64,000 nt of DNA from Methylocaldum marinum (GTDB lineage: Bacteria > Pseudomonadota > Gammaproteobacteria > Methylococcales > Methylococcaceae): the NCBI RefSeq assembly GCF_003584645.1, contig NZ_AP017928.1:1762981-1826980 (forward strand), given 5' to 3'. The position numbers and the translations under genes are program-made. Below the pieces are notes generated by a model. The model was not told the DNA's origin and searched no databases. It saw nothing but the letters and a program-made list of their open reading frames with translations. Position 1 is the first letter of the stretch. Each line of letters starts with the position of its first letter. Shown one piece after another: positions 27,983 to 38,799 of the stretch.

Positions 27983-28167
27983 GGGTACGAATCGGATCTT
28001 GATGGAACGAAATTCGGGGTACAGAGCGAGATTACCCTATATTAGGACCGTAACACCACTCCGGCATTTCTGGCCGATGCCGGCCCGGATGCGGCCGAAA
28101 CTGATCGGAATCAGTTGAGTGCCGAAACGAAGAGCACGATCCCGATCGCGCGTATCGGCTTCCGTCC

Positions 28168-28782
28168 TTACCGATTCGAAGAAGCCAAGTTTCGTAGCTC
28201 GGACGCCATATCGCTGCTCAACCGATCGAGGCAGAGGTTGAGCGCTGCCACGATACCGGGGTAGCCGGATATCGCGGCCGGCTCACGGTAAGACTTTTGT
28301 CGATCCACAAGCAGGTCCCCGCCTCGCGCTATCCGCCATTGTGCCGTCAAGCCGGCCTGCCTTTTCGGGTCGGCATGAAATTCCAGGATCTCGACGGATA
28401 CCCGGAAATTTGTCCGGCCGTCCGAAGTCGGCGGGTTGGAAAACCTCACCTCTGCCGGCACCAAAATCCCGAAGTTCCGGGCCAACACGCGGCCGATGTT
28501 GTGATCCAGCGACTCCGCCCAGCGATGGAATTCGCTCAGCTCGTAGGCATTTCTGGCAGTCGAGGTCACGATCTGCGGCCGGTCCACGTAGTGGGGAATA
28601 CGAACCGGTTTCAGGTAAACGACGGGGTTTTGGCCGACTCCGGCCGAAGCCTGGTATTCGATAGAACTGATAGGCTCCAGCAGATAAAACTTCGGCGGAG
28701 GCGTTTTCCCGCCAATGCAGGCCGTGAGGGACAGGATCAAGACCGATAGCAGGGGAAGCAAAACGAGCCGGTTCGTTGCCAT
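28168..28782 (-). CDS. PqiC-like ABC-transport auxiliary lipoprotein
   Basis: 204 residues with a lipobox LTAC (Cys22). The rest is the DUF330/PqiC-type domain beginning PPKFYLLEPI, with YVDRPQIVTS in the middle. Such lipoproteins sit at the outer membrane and receive lipid or substrate from an MCE protein. It is the last gene of the MCE operon, 11 bases after the MCE gene. Confidence 0.85.
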   Translation of the reverse strand: MATNRLVLLPLLSVLILSLTACIGGKTPPPKFYLLEPISSIEYQASAGVGQNPVVYLKPVRIPHYVDRPQIVTSTARNAYELSEFHRWAESLDHNIGRVLARNFGILVPAEVRFSNPPTSDGRTNFRVSVEILEFHADPKRQAGLTAQWRIARGGDLLVDRQKSYREPAAISGYPGIVAALNLCLDRLSSDMASELRNLASSNR

Positions 28783-28793
28783 GATGAATTTCC

Positions 28794-29786
28794 TTAGTGT
28801 CCCTTTCCGGTAAGCACCGCTTCCGGATGGCGTTCCAGATAGTCGGTCAGATTTCTGATGGAGCGTGCGGCCTCTTTGAGCGCATCGAGGGTTTCGTACA
28901 ATGCCGATTCAGACCCGATGGCACCGTCCAATTTCGCCATCGAATCTCTCGCTCCGTCCAGAGCGGCGGTGGCGGCGATCAATGCCTTGTCCGCGTTGGC
29001 GACAATGGGCCTGACATCCCCGATGAGCGTGTTGGCGTTGGCAACGGTTCGGTTCATATTGGCCAGCAACGGCGCCAGATTTCCGTTGAGCGTCTTTACC
29101 GCCTTTTCCGTTTCCTCCAGGGTATGGGCCAAGGCAGCCGTCGATCTCCTGGCGTCTTGGGAGGTCAGAAAGTTCTTGATTTCCTGCAGGCTAATCGATA
29201 AATCCCGGATCATGTCCTCCAGCGGCAATTCGTTAAATTTCTGTGCCACCTCTGTAAACGCATTGCGTAGTTCGTCCGCGGTCGTCGGAATGGCGGGCAC
29301 TTCCAGCAATCCCTGATATTCAAGGCCGGTAAACACGGGCGGTTTATCGCGATGCACATCCAAGTCTATGAAAAGCAGTCCCGTCAGCAGACTTTGCATC
29401 TCGAGGCGAGCGCGAAAACCCGCAGCCACGAGCCGGTCACGGCTCGCCAGCCGCTCTTTGGAAGACCGTGCCTTGGGAAACGCCACGCCTTCCGGACCCG
29501 TTAGATTGCTGCGATCGATCTCGATCACGACCGGCTTGTATATCTTGGTGATCCTTGGATCGAACTGCAGAACGATATCCTTGACTTCGCCGATCTTGAC
29601 GCCTTGCATTTTCACCGGCGCCCCGATTTCGAGCCCGTTGAGCGAGGAATCGAAGAAGATCACGAAACGGACCGTATCGGTCCGGAAAAACCGTCCGCCG
29701 CCGAATATGAAGACCGCCGCCAGCAAAAGCGCCAGGGCGCCGACCGTGAAGCCGCCGATGGCGACAGGGCTAATGGGTCTGCTCAT
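28794..29786 (-). CDS. MCE-domain substrate-binding protein (MlaD-like)
   Basis: 330 residues: one N-terminal membrane helix (AIGGFTVGALALLLAAVFIFGG), an MCE domain (about 38-120: VRFVIFFDSSLNGLEIGAPVKMQGVKIGEV) and a long helical C-terminal part (about 170-320) typical of PqiB/MlaD relatives that span toward the outer membrane. It sits between the ATPase and the lipoprotein genes of a phospholipid or hydrophobic-compound transporter. Confidence 0.9.
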   Translation of the reverse strand: MSRPISPVAIGGFTVGALALLLAAVFIFGGGRFFRTDTVRFVIFFDSSLNGLEIGAPVKMQGVKIGEVKDIVLQFDPRITKIYKPVVIEIDRSNLTGPEGVAFPKARSSKERLASRDRLVAAGFRARLEMQSLLTGLLFIDLDVHRDKPPVFTGLEYQGLLEVPAIPTTADELRNAFTEVAQKFNELPLEDMIRDLSISLQEIKNFLTSQDARRSTAALAHTLEETEKAVKTLNGNLAPLLANMNRTVANANTLIGDVRPIVANADKALIAATAALDGARDSMAKLDGAIGSESALYETLDALKEAARSIRNLTDYLERHPEAVLTGKGH

Positions 29787-29803
29787 GGAACTAATCCGCT
29801 CTT

Positions 29804-30562
29804 CTAAACCGTAGTCCGTTCACCCCGAGTCAGAAACCGTACGATTTTGGGATCGCCGGATTCGGCCAATAACGCCTGGGGCGATCCGGTCGCCAGCATA
29901 GTCTTGCTTTCGGGATCGAGGAAAACCGAGTTGGTGCCGATGGCGAAAATGCTCGCCAGTTCGTGAGTGACGACGACGATGGTTGCTCCAAGGCTATCGC
30001 GCAAGCGGACGATCAGATCATCCAATAACTTGCCGCTGACCGGGTCGAGTCCGGCCGACGGCTCGTCGAAGAAAAGAATCTCGGGATCGAGCGCCATGGC
30101 GCGCGCGAGACCGGCACGTTTTTGCATACCGCCGCTGAGTTCCGAAGGGTAATAGTCCTCGAACCCCGCGAGCCCCACCAGGGCAAGCTTGTACGACACG
30201 ATATCGCCGATTTCAGGGGCGCTCAGATCGGTGAACTCGCCCAGCGGCAAGGCGATGTTTTCAGCCAGCGTCAGGGAACTGAACAAGGCGCCGCTCTGAT
30301 AGAGAACCCCGATGCGCCGCATGGTGCGGACACGTTCCTCGTCGCCGGCCTGCCAGAAATCCTGCCGACCGTAGAACACCCCGCCCTTCGCGGGCCGCTG
30401 CAGGCCGATCAAATGCTTGAGCAAAGTGCTCTTGCCGCATCCGCTGCCCCCCATAATGATAAAGATGTCGCCCTGATGGATCGTGAAATTCAGATCGCGC
30501 TGAAGCACAAAATCGCCGTAAGCCATGGTCAGGTCCTTTACCGTGATATGAGGTGTACTCAT
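29804..30562 (-). CDS. MlaF-like ABC transporter ATPase
   Basis: 252 residues. Walker A GGSGCGKSTLLK, ABC signature LSGGMQKRAGLARA, Walker B ILFFDEPSAGLDP, and the switch histidine in VVVTHE. The sequence is closest to the Mla/Ttg2A group that powers MCE systems. It lies 19 bases downstream of the permease gene. Confidence 0.93.
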   Translation of the reverse strand: MSTPHITVKDLTMAYGDFVLQRDLNFTIHQGDIFIIMGGSGCGKSTLLKHLIGLQRPAKGGVFYGRQDFWQAGDEERVRTMRRIGVLYQSGALFSSLTLAENIALPLGEFTDLSAPEIGDIVSYKLALVGLAGFEDYYPSELSGGMQKRAGLARAMALDPEILFFDEPSAGLDPVSGKLLDDLIVRLRDSLGATIVVVTHELASIFAIGTNSVFLDPESKTMLATGSPQALLAESGDPKIVRFLTRGERTTV

Positions 30563-30581
30563 GGTCCAGCCTTATCGCCGC

Positions 30582-31727
30582 TCAAATGCCGAGCCGATCG
30601 CAGATTAACGTAATCAAGGAATCCGCGACCACGATGTAGACGATGCTATTGACCACCGCTGCCGTCGCGGCATCGCCAACGGCGGAAGCGCTGCGTCCGC
30701 ACTGCATGCCGCGCATGCAGCCGGCCGTTGCGATCAATATCGCGAACACCAGGCTTTTGAACAGGCCGATGCTGAAATCGGTCAGATCCACGGCTCTCCG
30801 GGTTTCGTTGTAATACTGGATCAATGACACGTCGAATGCGCTGACCGTGACCAGCGCTCCGCCCAGAATGCCCATCAGGCTGGAATAAAGAAAGAGCAGC
30901 GGCATCATCAGAATCAAAGCCAGCATGCGCGGCACAACCAGGAATTCCATCGGCGATAGCCCCATGGTCTTGAGCGCGTCGATCTCGCTGTTGACGTTCA
31001 TGGTGCCGAGCTGCGCGGCATAAGCGGCTCCGGTACGCCCGGACATGATCACCGCCGTCATCAGCGCGGCCATCTCGCGGACCGTGCCCAGGCCGACCAG
31101 ATCGGCGATATAGATTTGAGCGCCGAACAGGGCCAGCTGAACGGCACCGACAAACGCCAGAATCAGGCCCACCAGCAGGCTGATCAAAGTCACGATCGGG
31201 AAGGCCGAGGGACCTGCGTCCTGTATGCATAAAAACAGGTCGACGGTACGAAAGCGTGCCCTGCTTCGAACCAGTGCCAGGGAAGCCAGCAGGGTCTCGC
31301 CGATAAAAGCCAGCAGCCCCTTGGCGTCTTTAAGGCCGCCCTGGACAGCCTTGCCGATTTCGGCCAGCGTGGATTTCTTTTGCGCCGTACGGCGCGCGCC
31401 GGCTCGTTCGGGCACTGCACGCGCTAATTCGAGCAGAGCCTGTACCCCCTCGGGTAGCCCCGAGGCATCGACCTCGATACGCCGGTCCGCGCAATAATCG
31501 ATGATCTTGAGAAGATAAGCCGGCAGCCGGCTATCCCAGCCTGCAAGCTCATGCGCCTGCAGCAGCACACGTTTCAGACTTTTCGGGGCGCCCAGGTCCG
31601 CGAGCACCTGCTCGACCGGTTTGATCTCGGCGTCGCAGCTCCAGCGGCCTGTCAGCCGTATAGCCACCGTCGAATCGTCAGTCCGTGCGACATTGACTTG
31701 GCCCGATACTGTGCTGGCGGCGTTCAT
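30582..31727 (-). CDS. MlaE-like permease with an N-terminal STAS-like domain
   Basis: 381 residues from the ATG at 31725-31727 with GGGAGAA upstream. The N-terminal about 100 residues look like a STAS domain (STVAIRLTGRWSCDAEI, VLLQAHELAGWDSRLP), fused to an MlaE/YrbE permease with about five to six helices and the LGTMNVNSEIDALKTMG loop. In E. coli the STAS protein MlaB is separate. The fused form is known in other MCE operons. It begins 23 bases after the exporter operon upstream, so the two may be co-transcribed. Confidence 0.88.
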   Translation of the reverse strand: MNAASTVSGQVNVARTDDSTVAIRLTGRWSCDAEIKPVEQVLADLGAPKSLKRVLLQAHELAGWDSRLPAYLLKIIDYCADRRIEVDASGLPEGVQALLELARAVPERAGARRTAQKKSTLAEIGKAVQGGLKDAKGLLAFIGETLLASLALVRSRARFRTVDLFLCIQDAGPSAFPIVTLISLLVGLILAFVGAVQLALFGAQIYIADLVGLGTVREMAALMTAVIMSGRTGAAYAAQLGTMNVNSEIDALKTMGLSPMEFLVVPRMLALILMMPLLFLYSSLMGILGGALVTVSAFDVSLIQYYNETRRAVDLTDFSIGLFKSLVFAILIATAGCMRGMQCGRSASAVGDAATAAVVNSIVYIVVADSLITLICDRLGI

Positions 31728-31750
31728 GGCATTCTCCCGTAGGCCGAGTG

Positions 31751-32875
31751 TTATACCATCGTACCGATGGTTTTTCGAAAGCGGGTCAGCGCCAGAACGA
31801 AAAAGACGCTCCCGATGGCGATCAGCGCAAGGAACTGCGGCCAGACGATGCCGAAACCCGCCCCGCGGTAGAGAATGGCCTGGGCGAACGCGACGAAGTG
31901 CGTGGTCGGCGCCGCCAGCATGATGGTCTGCACCAGTTCGGGCATGCTTTCGCGCGGAGTGGTGCTGCCCGACAGCATCTGCAAGGGCAGCAGGACGATA
32001 ATCATCAATAAGCCCATCTGCGGCATCGAGCGCGCCACCGTGCCGAGAAAAATGCCCATGGACGTGGTGGCGAACAAGTGCAGCGCCGTCCCCAGGACGA
32101 ACAGCGCGATCGAGCCCTCGATCGGTACGTCCAGCGCCCCCTGCACGACCAAGAGGACCGAAGCCGTCGCCACCACGACCACCACCAGCCCCATGGCCCA
32201 CACCTTGCTCATCATGATTTCGAAGGGTGTCAGCGGCATCACCAGGAGGTGTTCGATGGTGCCGTGCTCACGCTCGCGGATCAGGGCCGCGCCGGTCAGG
32301 ATGATGGACAGCATGGTGACGCTGTTGATGACCTGCATCACCGCGCCGAACCAGGCGGCGGTCAGGTTCGGATTGAAGCGCATGCGCACTTCGAGTTCGA
32401 CCGGCAGGGCGGCGACCGTGCGATACCCTTCGACGAAAGCGGCCACCTCGCCGTTGACGATGTTCTGGATGTAACTGTTGCCGATGAAGGCCTGCGACAT
32501 GCGGGTGGCGTCGACGTTGAGCTGGATTGCCGGTTGACGCCCCGCCAGCACGTCGCGCTGGAAATTGGGCGGAATGTCGAGGACGAAGGTGTAGAGGCCT
32601 GCGTCCATGCCCGGATCCATGGCCCGGTAGTCGATGATTGCGGGCGGCAGAAAGTGAGGCGGATAAAAGGCGTTGATGATACGGGTCGACAATTGCGAGC
32701 GGTCTTCGTCGACGATCGCGATGGGCGCTTTGTGCAGCGACTCGGGAAGTCCCGTCGCGGCAACGTACACCTGGAACGAGAAGGAATACACGATCAGCAC
32801 CAGCATCAGGGTGTCGCGTCCAAGCCCGCGCAGTTCCTTGATTCCGAGATGGAAGATGTTGAGCAGGGTGCGCAC
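31751..32875 (-). CDS. ABC-2 type permease (YhhJ-like)
   Basis: 374 residues from GTG 32873-32875, two bases after the stop of the RbbA-like gene. One N-terminal helix, a large periplasmic domain (about 45-175), then five to six helices with the ABC-2 signature (REREHGTIEHLLVMPLTPFEIMMSK). Partner permease of the fused ATPase-permease upstream, as yhhJ is of rbbA in E. coli. Confidence 0.9.
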   Translation of the reverse strand: MRTLLNIFHLGIKELRGLGRDTLMLVLIVYSFSFQVYVAATGLPESLHKAPIAIVDEDRSQLSTRIINAFYPPHFLPPAIIDYRAMDPGMDAGLYTFVLDIPPNFQRDVLAGRQPAIQLNVDATRMSQAFIGNSYIQNIVNGEVAAFVEGYRTVAALPVELEVRMRFNPNLTAAWFGAVMQVINSVTMLSIILTGAALIREREHGTIEHLLVMPLTPFEIMMSKVWAMGLVVVVVATASVLLVVQGALDVPIEGSIALFVLGTALHLFATTSMGIFLGTVARSMPQMGLLMIIVLLPLQMLSGSTTPRESMPELVQTIMLAAPTTHFVAFAQAILYRGAGFGIVWPQFLALIAIGSVFFVLALTRFRKTIGTMV

Positions 32876-32877
32876 GG

Positions 32878-35625
32878 CTAACGTTCCTGTTTTTTCAGCA
32901 ATGCGATGCTCAAGACCAGGATCACCGGAATGGCCAGGGCAAGCGGCAGCAGCGAGGAACCGAGATCGGCGAAACCCAAGGCCTTGGAAAAGGTGCCGCG
33001 GCTGATGGTCAGGAAATGGGTGGTGGGGTAGATCTCGCCGATCAAGCGTGCCCCGCCTTCCAGCGAAGACACGGGGTCGAGCATGCCGGAAAATTGTGAG
33101 GCCGGAAGCATGGTGGCGATGGTGGTGGCGAAAATGGCGGCGATCTGGGTGCGGGTGAAAGCCGAGATCAGGAGACCGAGACCGGTGGCCGCCGTCACGT
33201 AGAGCAGTGCGGCCACCGTCAGCAGCAGGAAGTCGCCTTTGAGCGGCACACGGAAAACGTAAACGGCCAAGGCGCACAGTAAGAGGAAATTGAGCATGGC
33301 CATGGCGATGTACGGCAGTTGCTTGCCGAGCAGAAACTCCAGTTTAGTCACCGGCGTGACGTACAAATTGAGTATGGAGCCAAGCTCCTTTTCGCGCACA
33401 ACGCTGAGCGCGCCGAGCATGGCCGGGATCAGCATCAGCAGGAGCGGAATCACCGCCGGAACCATCGCCGGTAGACTCCTGACGTCCGGGTTGTAGCGAT
33501 AGCGCGTTTCTATCGAGATCACCCCGGAAGGCAGGCGGCCGGTATCGCGGCGGCGCGCCTGCTGCATCAGCCAGCCCTGGTGCATGGCCTGTACATAGCC
33601 GCGCACGTTCTCGGCGCGCGAGGGCATGGCGCCGTCGATCCAGGTGCCGATTCTGACGTGATTGCCGCGCGCCACGTCGCGGGCGAAATTGGGCGGAATT
33701 TCCAGGGCCAGGCTCAGTTCGCCGCTGCGCATGCGCCGGTCGAGTTCGTCGTAATCGGCGATCGGCGGCCGCTCGATGAAATAACGCGAGCCGGCGAGGT
33801 CGAGCGTGTAGTTTCGGCTGAGCGTCGTCTGATCGCGATCGAGCACGGCAAAGCGCAGGTCCTCCACGTCCATGCTGATACCGTAGCCCATGATGAACAT
33901 CAAGAGCACGGTGCCGAACAGCGAAATCGCCCCGCGCAGCGGATCGCGGCGCAATTCCAGCGTTTCGCGCCAGCTATAGCTGAACAACCGCAACGGGCTG
34001 AAACGGGCGGCGGCCGCGTGCGCCGGAGCGGCGTTCCGGGGCGCGGGAGGCGGCATACGCGCGGCCGGCGCCTCGTCATCCCCGCTCGCCCGTTTCAGAT
34101 AATCGATGAAGGCGTCCTCCAGGGTGGCACGCCCGCTGCGCTCGATGAGCGCGGCGGGTGCGTCGCTGGCCAGCACCTTGCCCGTGTGCATCAGCGATAT
34201 GCGGTCGCAGCGCTCGGCCTCGTTCATGAAGTGGGTTGAAATGAAGATGGTGACCCGGTCGCGGCGTGCGAGATCGATCATCAGCTGCCAAAACATGTCG
34301 CGCGCGATCGGATCGACGCCCGAGGTGGGCTCGTCCAGAATCAGGAGGTCCGGCCTATGGATGACCGCCACCGCCAGCGACAGACGTTGGCGCAGCCCCA
34401 GGGGCAGCGCGCCGGGCAGTGCATCCATGACCGTCGCGAGCAGGAAGCGTTCCGCCACTTCGGCGACGCGGGCGGGAATTTCGGCATCACGCAGATGGAA
34501 CAGCTTGGCGTGCAATTCCAGGTTCTGCCGCACGGTCAGTTCGGAATACAGGGAAAACGCCTGCGACATGTAGCCGACGCGCTTGCGGGTTTCCAGATTG
34601 CGGGCGTCGACCACCCGGCCGAACAGTCGCGCCTCGCCTTCGCTGGGCGGCAAGAGTCCGGTGAGCATTTTCATCGTGGTCGTCTTTCCGCAGCCATTGG
34701 AGCCCAGGAAACCGAAAATCTCTCCGCGCTCGATGCTCAGGTCGACATGATCGACCGCGACGAAATCGCCGAAGCGCATGGTCAGACCATGCGCCTCGAT
34801 CGCGATTTCCCTTTCGCCGCCGGTTTCGCGCGGCGGAATGACCACGGGCCGGTGGCGCTCGCGCTTTTGCTCCGGCATCAGCCGTATGAACGCCGCCTCC
34901 AGCGTTTCCGCGCCGGTGCGGGCGCGGAGCTCGGCCGCATTGCCGGTCGCGAGAACCCTGCCCGCATCCATCGCCACCAGCCAGTCGAAACGTTCCGCCT
35001 CCTCCATGTAGGCGGTCGAAACCAGGATGCTCATGCCGGCGTGGCGTGCGCGCAGCCGATCGATCAATTCCCAGAACTGCGCCCTCGACAGCGGATCGAC
35101 CCCGGTGGTCGGCTCGTCCAGCACCAGAAGGTCGGGATCGTGGATCAGCGCGCAACAAAGCCCCAACTTCTGCTTCATGCCGCCCGAAAGCTTTCCCGCG
35201 GCGCGATCTCGGAACGGCGCGAGACCGGTGCTTTCCAGCAACTCGGCAATGCGCCGCCGACGCTCCGCCTCCTCTTGCCCGAACAGGCGGCCGAAGAAAT
35301 CGACGTTCTCGAACACCGACAGGGTCTGATAAAGATTCTTGCCCAATCCTTGCGGCATATAGGCGATGCGCGGATACAGCGCGCGCCGATGTTCGTTATC
35401 CGCGATATCGCCGCCGAGCACTTCGATACGGCCCTGCTGCATCGCCCGCGCGCCGGTTAGCAGCGACAGCAGGCTGGATTTGCCCACGCCGTCCGGGCCG
35501 ATCAGACCGACCATCCGATTGCCGGGAATCGCCAGGCTCAGATCGTCGAGGGCGAGCCGACCGCCGTAGCGCAGGCTGACGTGCTGGATGCGGACGACGG
35601 GCGCGCCGACGGCGGCGGTGTTCAT
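32878..35625 (-). CDS. rbbA: RbbA-like fused double ATPase / ABC-2 permease
   Basis: 915 residues from the ATG at 35623-35625, sharing ATGA with the end of the HlyD gene. First ATPase domain: [33 protein letters not shown]. Second: GSNGCGKTT, but the signature is [11 protein letters not shown] instead of LSGG, then [13 protein letters not shown]. The C-terminal third is an ABC-2 permease (periplasmic domain, then [22 protein letters not shown] and helices). E. coli RbbA was described as ribosome-associated. Here the operon (outer-membrane factor, adaptor, second permease) argues for an exporter. Confidence 0.92.
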   Translation of the reverse strand: MNTAAVGAPVVRIQHVSLRYGGRLALDDLSLAIPGNRMVGLIGPDGVGKSSLLSLLTGARAMQQGRIEVLGGDIADNEHRRALYPRIAYMPQGLGKNLYQTLSVFENVDFFGRLFGQEEAERRRRIAELLESTGLAPFRDRAAGKLSGGMKQKLGLCCALIHDPDLLVLDEPTTGVDPLSRAQFWELIDRLRARHAGMSILVSTAYMEEAERFDWLVAMDAGRVLATGNAAELRARTGAETLEAAFIRLMPEQKRERHRPVVIPPRETGGEREIAIEAHGLTMRFGDFVAVDHVDLSIERGEIFGFLGSNGCGKTTTMKMLTGLLPPSEGEARLFGRVVDARNLETRKRVGYMSQAFSLYSELTVRQNLELHAKLFHLRDAEIPARVAEVAERFLLATVMDALPGALPLGLRQRLSLAVAVIHRPDLLILDEPTSGVDPIARDMFWQLMIDLARRDRVTIFISTHFMNEAERCDRISLMHTGKVLASDAPAALIERSGRATLEDAFIDYLKRASGDDEAPAARMPPPAPRNAAPAHAAAARFSPLRLFSYSWRETLELRRDPLRGAISLFGTVLLMFIMGYGISMDVEDLRFAVLDRDQTTLSRNYTLDLAGSRYFIERPPIADYDELDRRMRSGELSLALEIPPNFARDVARGNHVRIGTWIDGAMPSRAENVRGYVQAMHQGWLMQQARRRDTGRLPSGVISIETRYRYNPDVRSLPAMVPAVIPLLLMLIPAMLGALSVVREKELGSILNLYVTPVTKLEFLLGKQLPYIAMAMLNFLLLCALAVYVFRVPLKGDFLLLTVAALLYVTAATGLGLLISAFTRTQIAAIFATTIATMLPASQFSGMLDPVSSLEGGARLIGEIYPTTHFLTISRGTFSKALGFADLGSSLLPLALAIPVILVLSIALLKKQER

Positions 35626-36683
35626 GGCGACACTTTGACCTCGAGCTCGGGGGGCCATTCGGCATCCGGGTCGATCTTGACGTAAGCCACGCCGGGCAAA
35701 CCGGTCTTGACCTGTTCCAGATGCCGCTTCAAGAGTTCCGGATCGATATGCGCGCGCACCCGAAACATCAGCTTCAAGCGTTCGCTCTCGGTCTCCACCG
35801 TTTTCGGGGTGAACTGGGCGACGCTGGAGACGAAACTGGCTCTGGCCGGAATCACATAGTTCGGCGCGGCGTCGAGCAACAGGCGGACCTCGCTGCCGAT
35901 GGCCACCCGGCCGGCGGCCTCGGTCGGCAGGAAGAAAGTCATATAGACATCGGAAAGATCCACCATATTGAGCACGCGCCCGCCGGCGCTCAGGACTTCG
36001 CCGGGCTCCGCGACCCGGTACTGTACCCGGCCGTCGCGCGGCGCCCTCAGCTCGGCGTCGTCGATGTCGGCCTGCAGGCGCGCGACCGTCGCCTCGGCCG
36101 CCGCGATCACCGACTGCGCCTCCACCACCTGCGATTTCGCCGCCTCGATCGCGGCGCGGGCCGCCGCGACCTGCGCCCGCGCCGCACTGACCGCCGCCCT
36201 GGCGCTCAGCATCTGGGCGCGTTCGTCGTCGAGCTGCTGGCGTGAGGCGGCGCCCTCCCCGACCAGGGCCAGCGAGCGCCGCAGACGCTTCTCGGCGGCG
36301 TCGAGTTCCGCACGGCGCTGGGCGACGACCGCTTCCGCGGCGGACAGTTCGTTGCTGCGCTGAACCACCATGGATTGCGCCGTCAGGTAAGCGTTCTCGG
36401 CCTGGCGAACCTGGGCCCGCGCTTCGGCCAATTGGGCGCGCAGTACGTCGGTGTCCATCCGCGCGAGCAGCTCGCCGGTTTCCACGAAATCGCCCTCGCG
36501 CTTCAGGATTTCGACAACGCGGCCGGGCGTCTTGGTGGCGATGTCGATTTCGGTGGCTTCGATGCGCCCATTACCGGCCGCGATGCCCCTGGGCAGTCCG
36601 GCCGGGCGCAAGCTCCACCATAGCGCGGCGGCGGCGATGGCGACGCCGGCCAGAATTAAACCCCACTTCACCCGTCCGCTCAT
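35622..36683 (-). CDS. HlyD-family periplasmic adaptor (YhiI-like)
   Basis: 353 residues. N-terminal membrane helix ([17 protein letters not shown]), biotinyl/lipoyl-like half, a long coiled coil (about 85-205, alanine/arginine-rich), the second lipoyl half and a beta-barrel ending [14 protein letters not shown]. It bridges the ABC exporter to the outer-membrane factor. Four-base overlaps with both neighbours. Confidence 0.92.
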   Translation of the reverse strand: MSGRVKWGLILAGVAIAAAALWWSLRPAGLPRGIAAGNGRIEATEIDIATKTPGRVVEILKREGDFVETGELLARMDTDVLRAQLAEARAQVRQAENAYLTAQSMVVQRSNELSAAEAVVAQRRAELDAAEKRLRRSLALVGEGAASRQQLDDERAQMLSARAAVSAARAQVAAARAAIEAAKSQVVEAQSVIAAAEATVARLQADIDDAELRAPRDGRVQYRVAEPGEVLSAGGRVLNMVDLSDVYMTFFLPTEAAGRVAIGSEVRLLLDAAPNYVIPARASFVSSVAQFTPKTVETESERLKLMFRVRAHIDPELLKRHLEQVKTGLPGVAYVKIDPDAEWPPELEVKVSP

Positions 36684-38116
36684 AGTTTCCCCTTTGCTGT
36701 CTCGCGCTGCGCCGGCTGTGCGTTCGCGCCGCCGCCCAGCGCCTTGTACACGGCGATCAGTTCCGTGGACGCTTTCGCCTCGGACCGGGCCAGCTCGATA
36801 TCGGCAAGATAAAGCGCGCGCTGGGCTTCCAGCACGTCCAGGAAGGAGATGACGCCTTCCTGATAGCGCAGCTGGGACAGCCGGACGGATTCGCGCTGAT
36901 CCGCCACCGATCGGGCCAGGGTCTGCCGCCGCACCTCTTCCTTGAGGTAGCGGGTCAACGCGGTTTCCGTTTCCCGGAGCGCTTCCAGCACCGCCTTTTC
37001 GAAAGCCAGATACGCTTCCCTTTGCTGAGCTTCGGCCAGATCGATGCCGGCGCGGATACGGCCGAAATTGACCAGGGGCTGCAACAGACTGGCGCCCGCG
37101 CTGTAGGAGAAAGCGGCCGATTTGAACAAATTTTCGACGTCGGTGTTGCGCAAGCCCAAAAAGGCGGACAGCGATATCCTCGGGAACAGCTCGGCGATCG
37201 CGGCGCCCTGCATGGCGGTGGCGGAAGCGAGCCGGCGTTCGGCGGCGCGAAGGTCCGGGCGATGGCGGATGGCCGCCGCAGGCGAGGCCAGGATCGCCCG
37301 GCCCGGCGCCATGGGCACGGCGCGAGGCGCTTCCAGCTCGTATTTCAGCGCGCCGGGGCGCTTGCCCGCCAGGACTTCCAATTGCCGCAAAGCGGCCGTC
37401 AGTTCCGCCTCCAGCGCGGGAATCTCGGCTGCCGTGGTCTCGGTCTGGGCCCGCGCCCGCACCACGTCGTGGCGGGTCCCGACCCCTTCCTCGAACAGTC
37501 GCTCCGTCAGCTGCAGCGTGTGCCGTTGCGTCTCCAGGTTCCAGTGCGTGATGCGCAACTGGTTATGAAGACTCCGGTATTCGATGTAGGTACGCGCGAG
37601 ATCGGAGGTCAGCGTCACCAATGCTTGCGCGTACTCTTCCGCCGCCGCCTCCAGATCGGCGGTCGCCGCTTCCAGGCGCCGCCGCTGGCGTCCGAACAGG
37701 TCGATTTCCCACAGCGCGTCGAACCCGAGTTCGAACAGATTGTAGCGGATGCCGGGCGCGAGCCCCGGAAACGGATTTTCGGTGCGCTGCGCGCCCGCCG
37801 ACGCGTCGACGCTCGGGAACAACTCGGCACGGGTGCCCCGGCGTTGAGCCCGCGCCTGGTCGACGCGAGCCAGCGCCAGCTTGAGATCCAGGTTACCCGT
37901 CAAGGCCTGGTCCATCAAGCGGTCCAGCTCGGAGTCGCCGAAACTTTTCCACCAGGTCTTCAGAGCCTCGGGGTCGATCGGCGTCAGATCGGCGGCCTTG
38001 TCTATTCCGGCCTGCCAGCGAGCCGGGACCACCGGCACCGGCTTCCGGTAATCGGGTCCTACCGCGCATCCGACCAAGCCGGTCACCACGACCAGGCAAC
38101 CGATCTTAGCCCACAT
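36680..38116 (-). CDS. Outer-membrane efflux factor (TolC/OprM-like lipoprotein)
   Basis: 478 residues with a lipobox LVGC (Cys17) followed by AVGPDYRKP, the typical NodT/OprM start. Two repeats of the outer-membrane efflux domain with the long helical-barrel segments. It provides the outer-membrane channel of the RbbA-type exporter. It overlaps the adaptor gene by four bases and the tetR gene by 11. Confidence 0.92.
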   Translation of the reverse strand: MWAKIGCLVVVTGLVGCAVGPDYRKPVPVVPARWQAGIDKAADLTPIDPEALKTWWKSFGDSELDRLMDQALTGNLDLKLALARVDQARAQRRGTRAELFPSVDASAGAQRTENPFPGLAPGIRYNLFELGFDALWEIDLFGRQRRRLEAATADLEAAAEEYAQALVTLTSDLARTYIEYRSLHNQLRITHWNLETQRHTLQLTERLFEEGVGTRHDVVRARAQTETTAAEIPALEAELTAALRQLEVLAGKRPGALKYELEAPRAVPMAPGRAILASPAAAIRHRPDLRAAERRLASATAMQGAAIAELFPRISLSAFLGLRNTDVENLFKSAAFSYSAGASLLQPLVNFGRIRAGIDLAEAQQREAYLAFEKAVLEALRETETALTRYLKEEVRRQTLARSVADQRESVRLSQLRYQEGVISFLDVLEAQRALYLADIELARSEAKASTELIAVYKALGGGANAQPAQRETAKGKL

Positions 38117-38714
38117 GGCCGTGTCCTCTGAGAAAGAATGAAACCGCGGCCTCGACCAGGCGTTCCTTTTCCGCCTCGGTCAAACCCGGCTGCAAGCCCA
38201 GAAGGCAGCGGAAGTGTTGAGCACCCTGCAGCATGCCCAACAGCAAGCGACTCGACGTATCGACATCGGACGTTCGCAAGGCGCCGCGTCGATCCAGTTC
38301 GCCGAGATAGACCGAGAGCCGTTTCAGCACGGGCTCCGGCCCCGAGCGGTAGACCAGCGCGCCCAAGTCGGGAAAGTTCTGCTGCTCGGCGATGATCAGA
38401 CGATACAGGTTCAAGGCCTCTTTCGCGTAGATGAGGTCGACGAAGGCGCGGGCGATGGCCTTCAGGCCCGCAGCCGGATTCGGCTGCTCGGTCTGCACGC
38501 GCGAAAGCGTAACCAGCAAGGTCTCGCATTGCTCCGCGATCACGGCGGCGAACAACTCCGGCTTGCTGTGGAAGTGGCTGTAAAGCGTCGGCTTGGACAC
38601 CGGCGCGGCTTCGGCGATCGCGTCCATGCTGGCCCCTGTGTAGCCGTTCGTGAGAAAGATTCGTTTGGCCGCATCGAGTATGGCCTGCCGTTTGGATGGG
38701 GAAACTTTTGTCAT
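38106..38714 (-). CDS. TetR-family transcriptional regulator
   Basis: 202 residues. N-terminal helix-turn-helix (AKRIFLTNGYTGASMDAIAEAAPVSKPTLYSHF) and a helical ligand domain with the TetR_C subtype motif LYRLIIAEQQNFPDLG seen in efflux regulators. First gene of the exporter operon. The operator at 38764-38783 lies between it and the divergent adaptor gene, so it probably represses both units until a toxic ligand binds. Confidence 0.92.
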   Translation of the reverse strand: MTKVSPSKRQAILDAAKRIFLTNGYTGASMDAIAEAAPVSKPTLYSHFHSKPELFAAVIAEQCETLLVTLSRVQTEQPNPAAGLKAIARAFVDLIYAKEALNLYRLIIAEQQNFPDLGALVYRSGPEPVLKRLSVYLGELDRRGALRTSDVDTSSRLLLGMLQGAQHFRCLLGLQPGLTEAEKERLVEAAVSFFLRGHGHVG

Positions 38715-38763
38715 GGCATCGTCCGGATGGTGTTCGTTGCTTCCGAGTGGGGTTGGTGATTAG

Positions 38764-38783
38764 ACTAAACTAAACCGTTTAGT
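38764..38783. promoter_or_regulatory. Palindromic TetR-type operator
   Basis: ACTAAAC-C-GTTTAGT (38769-38783) is a perfect 15-bp palindrome around one base. An extra ACTAAAC half-site at 38764-38770 overlaps it by two bases. It sits in the 85-base gap between the divergent tetR and adaptor genes, 17 bases before the ATG at 38800. Confidence 0.75.
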
Positions 38784-38799
38784 AAAAAAATCACAGATC

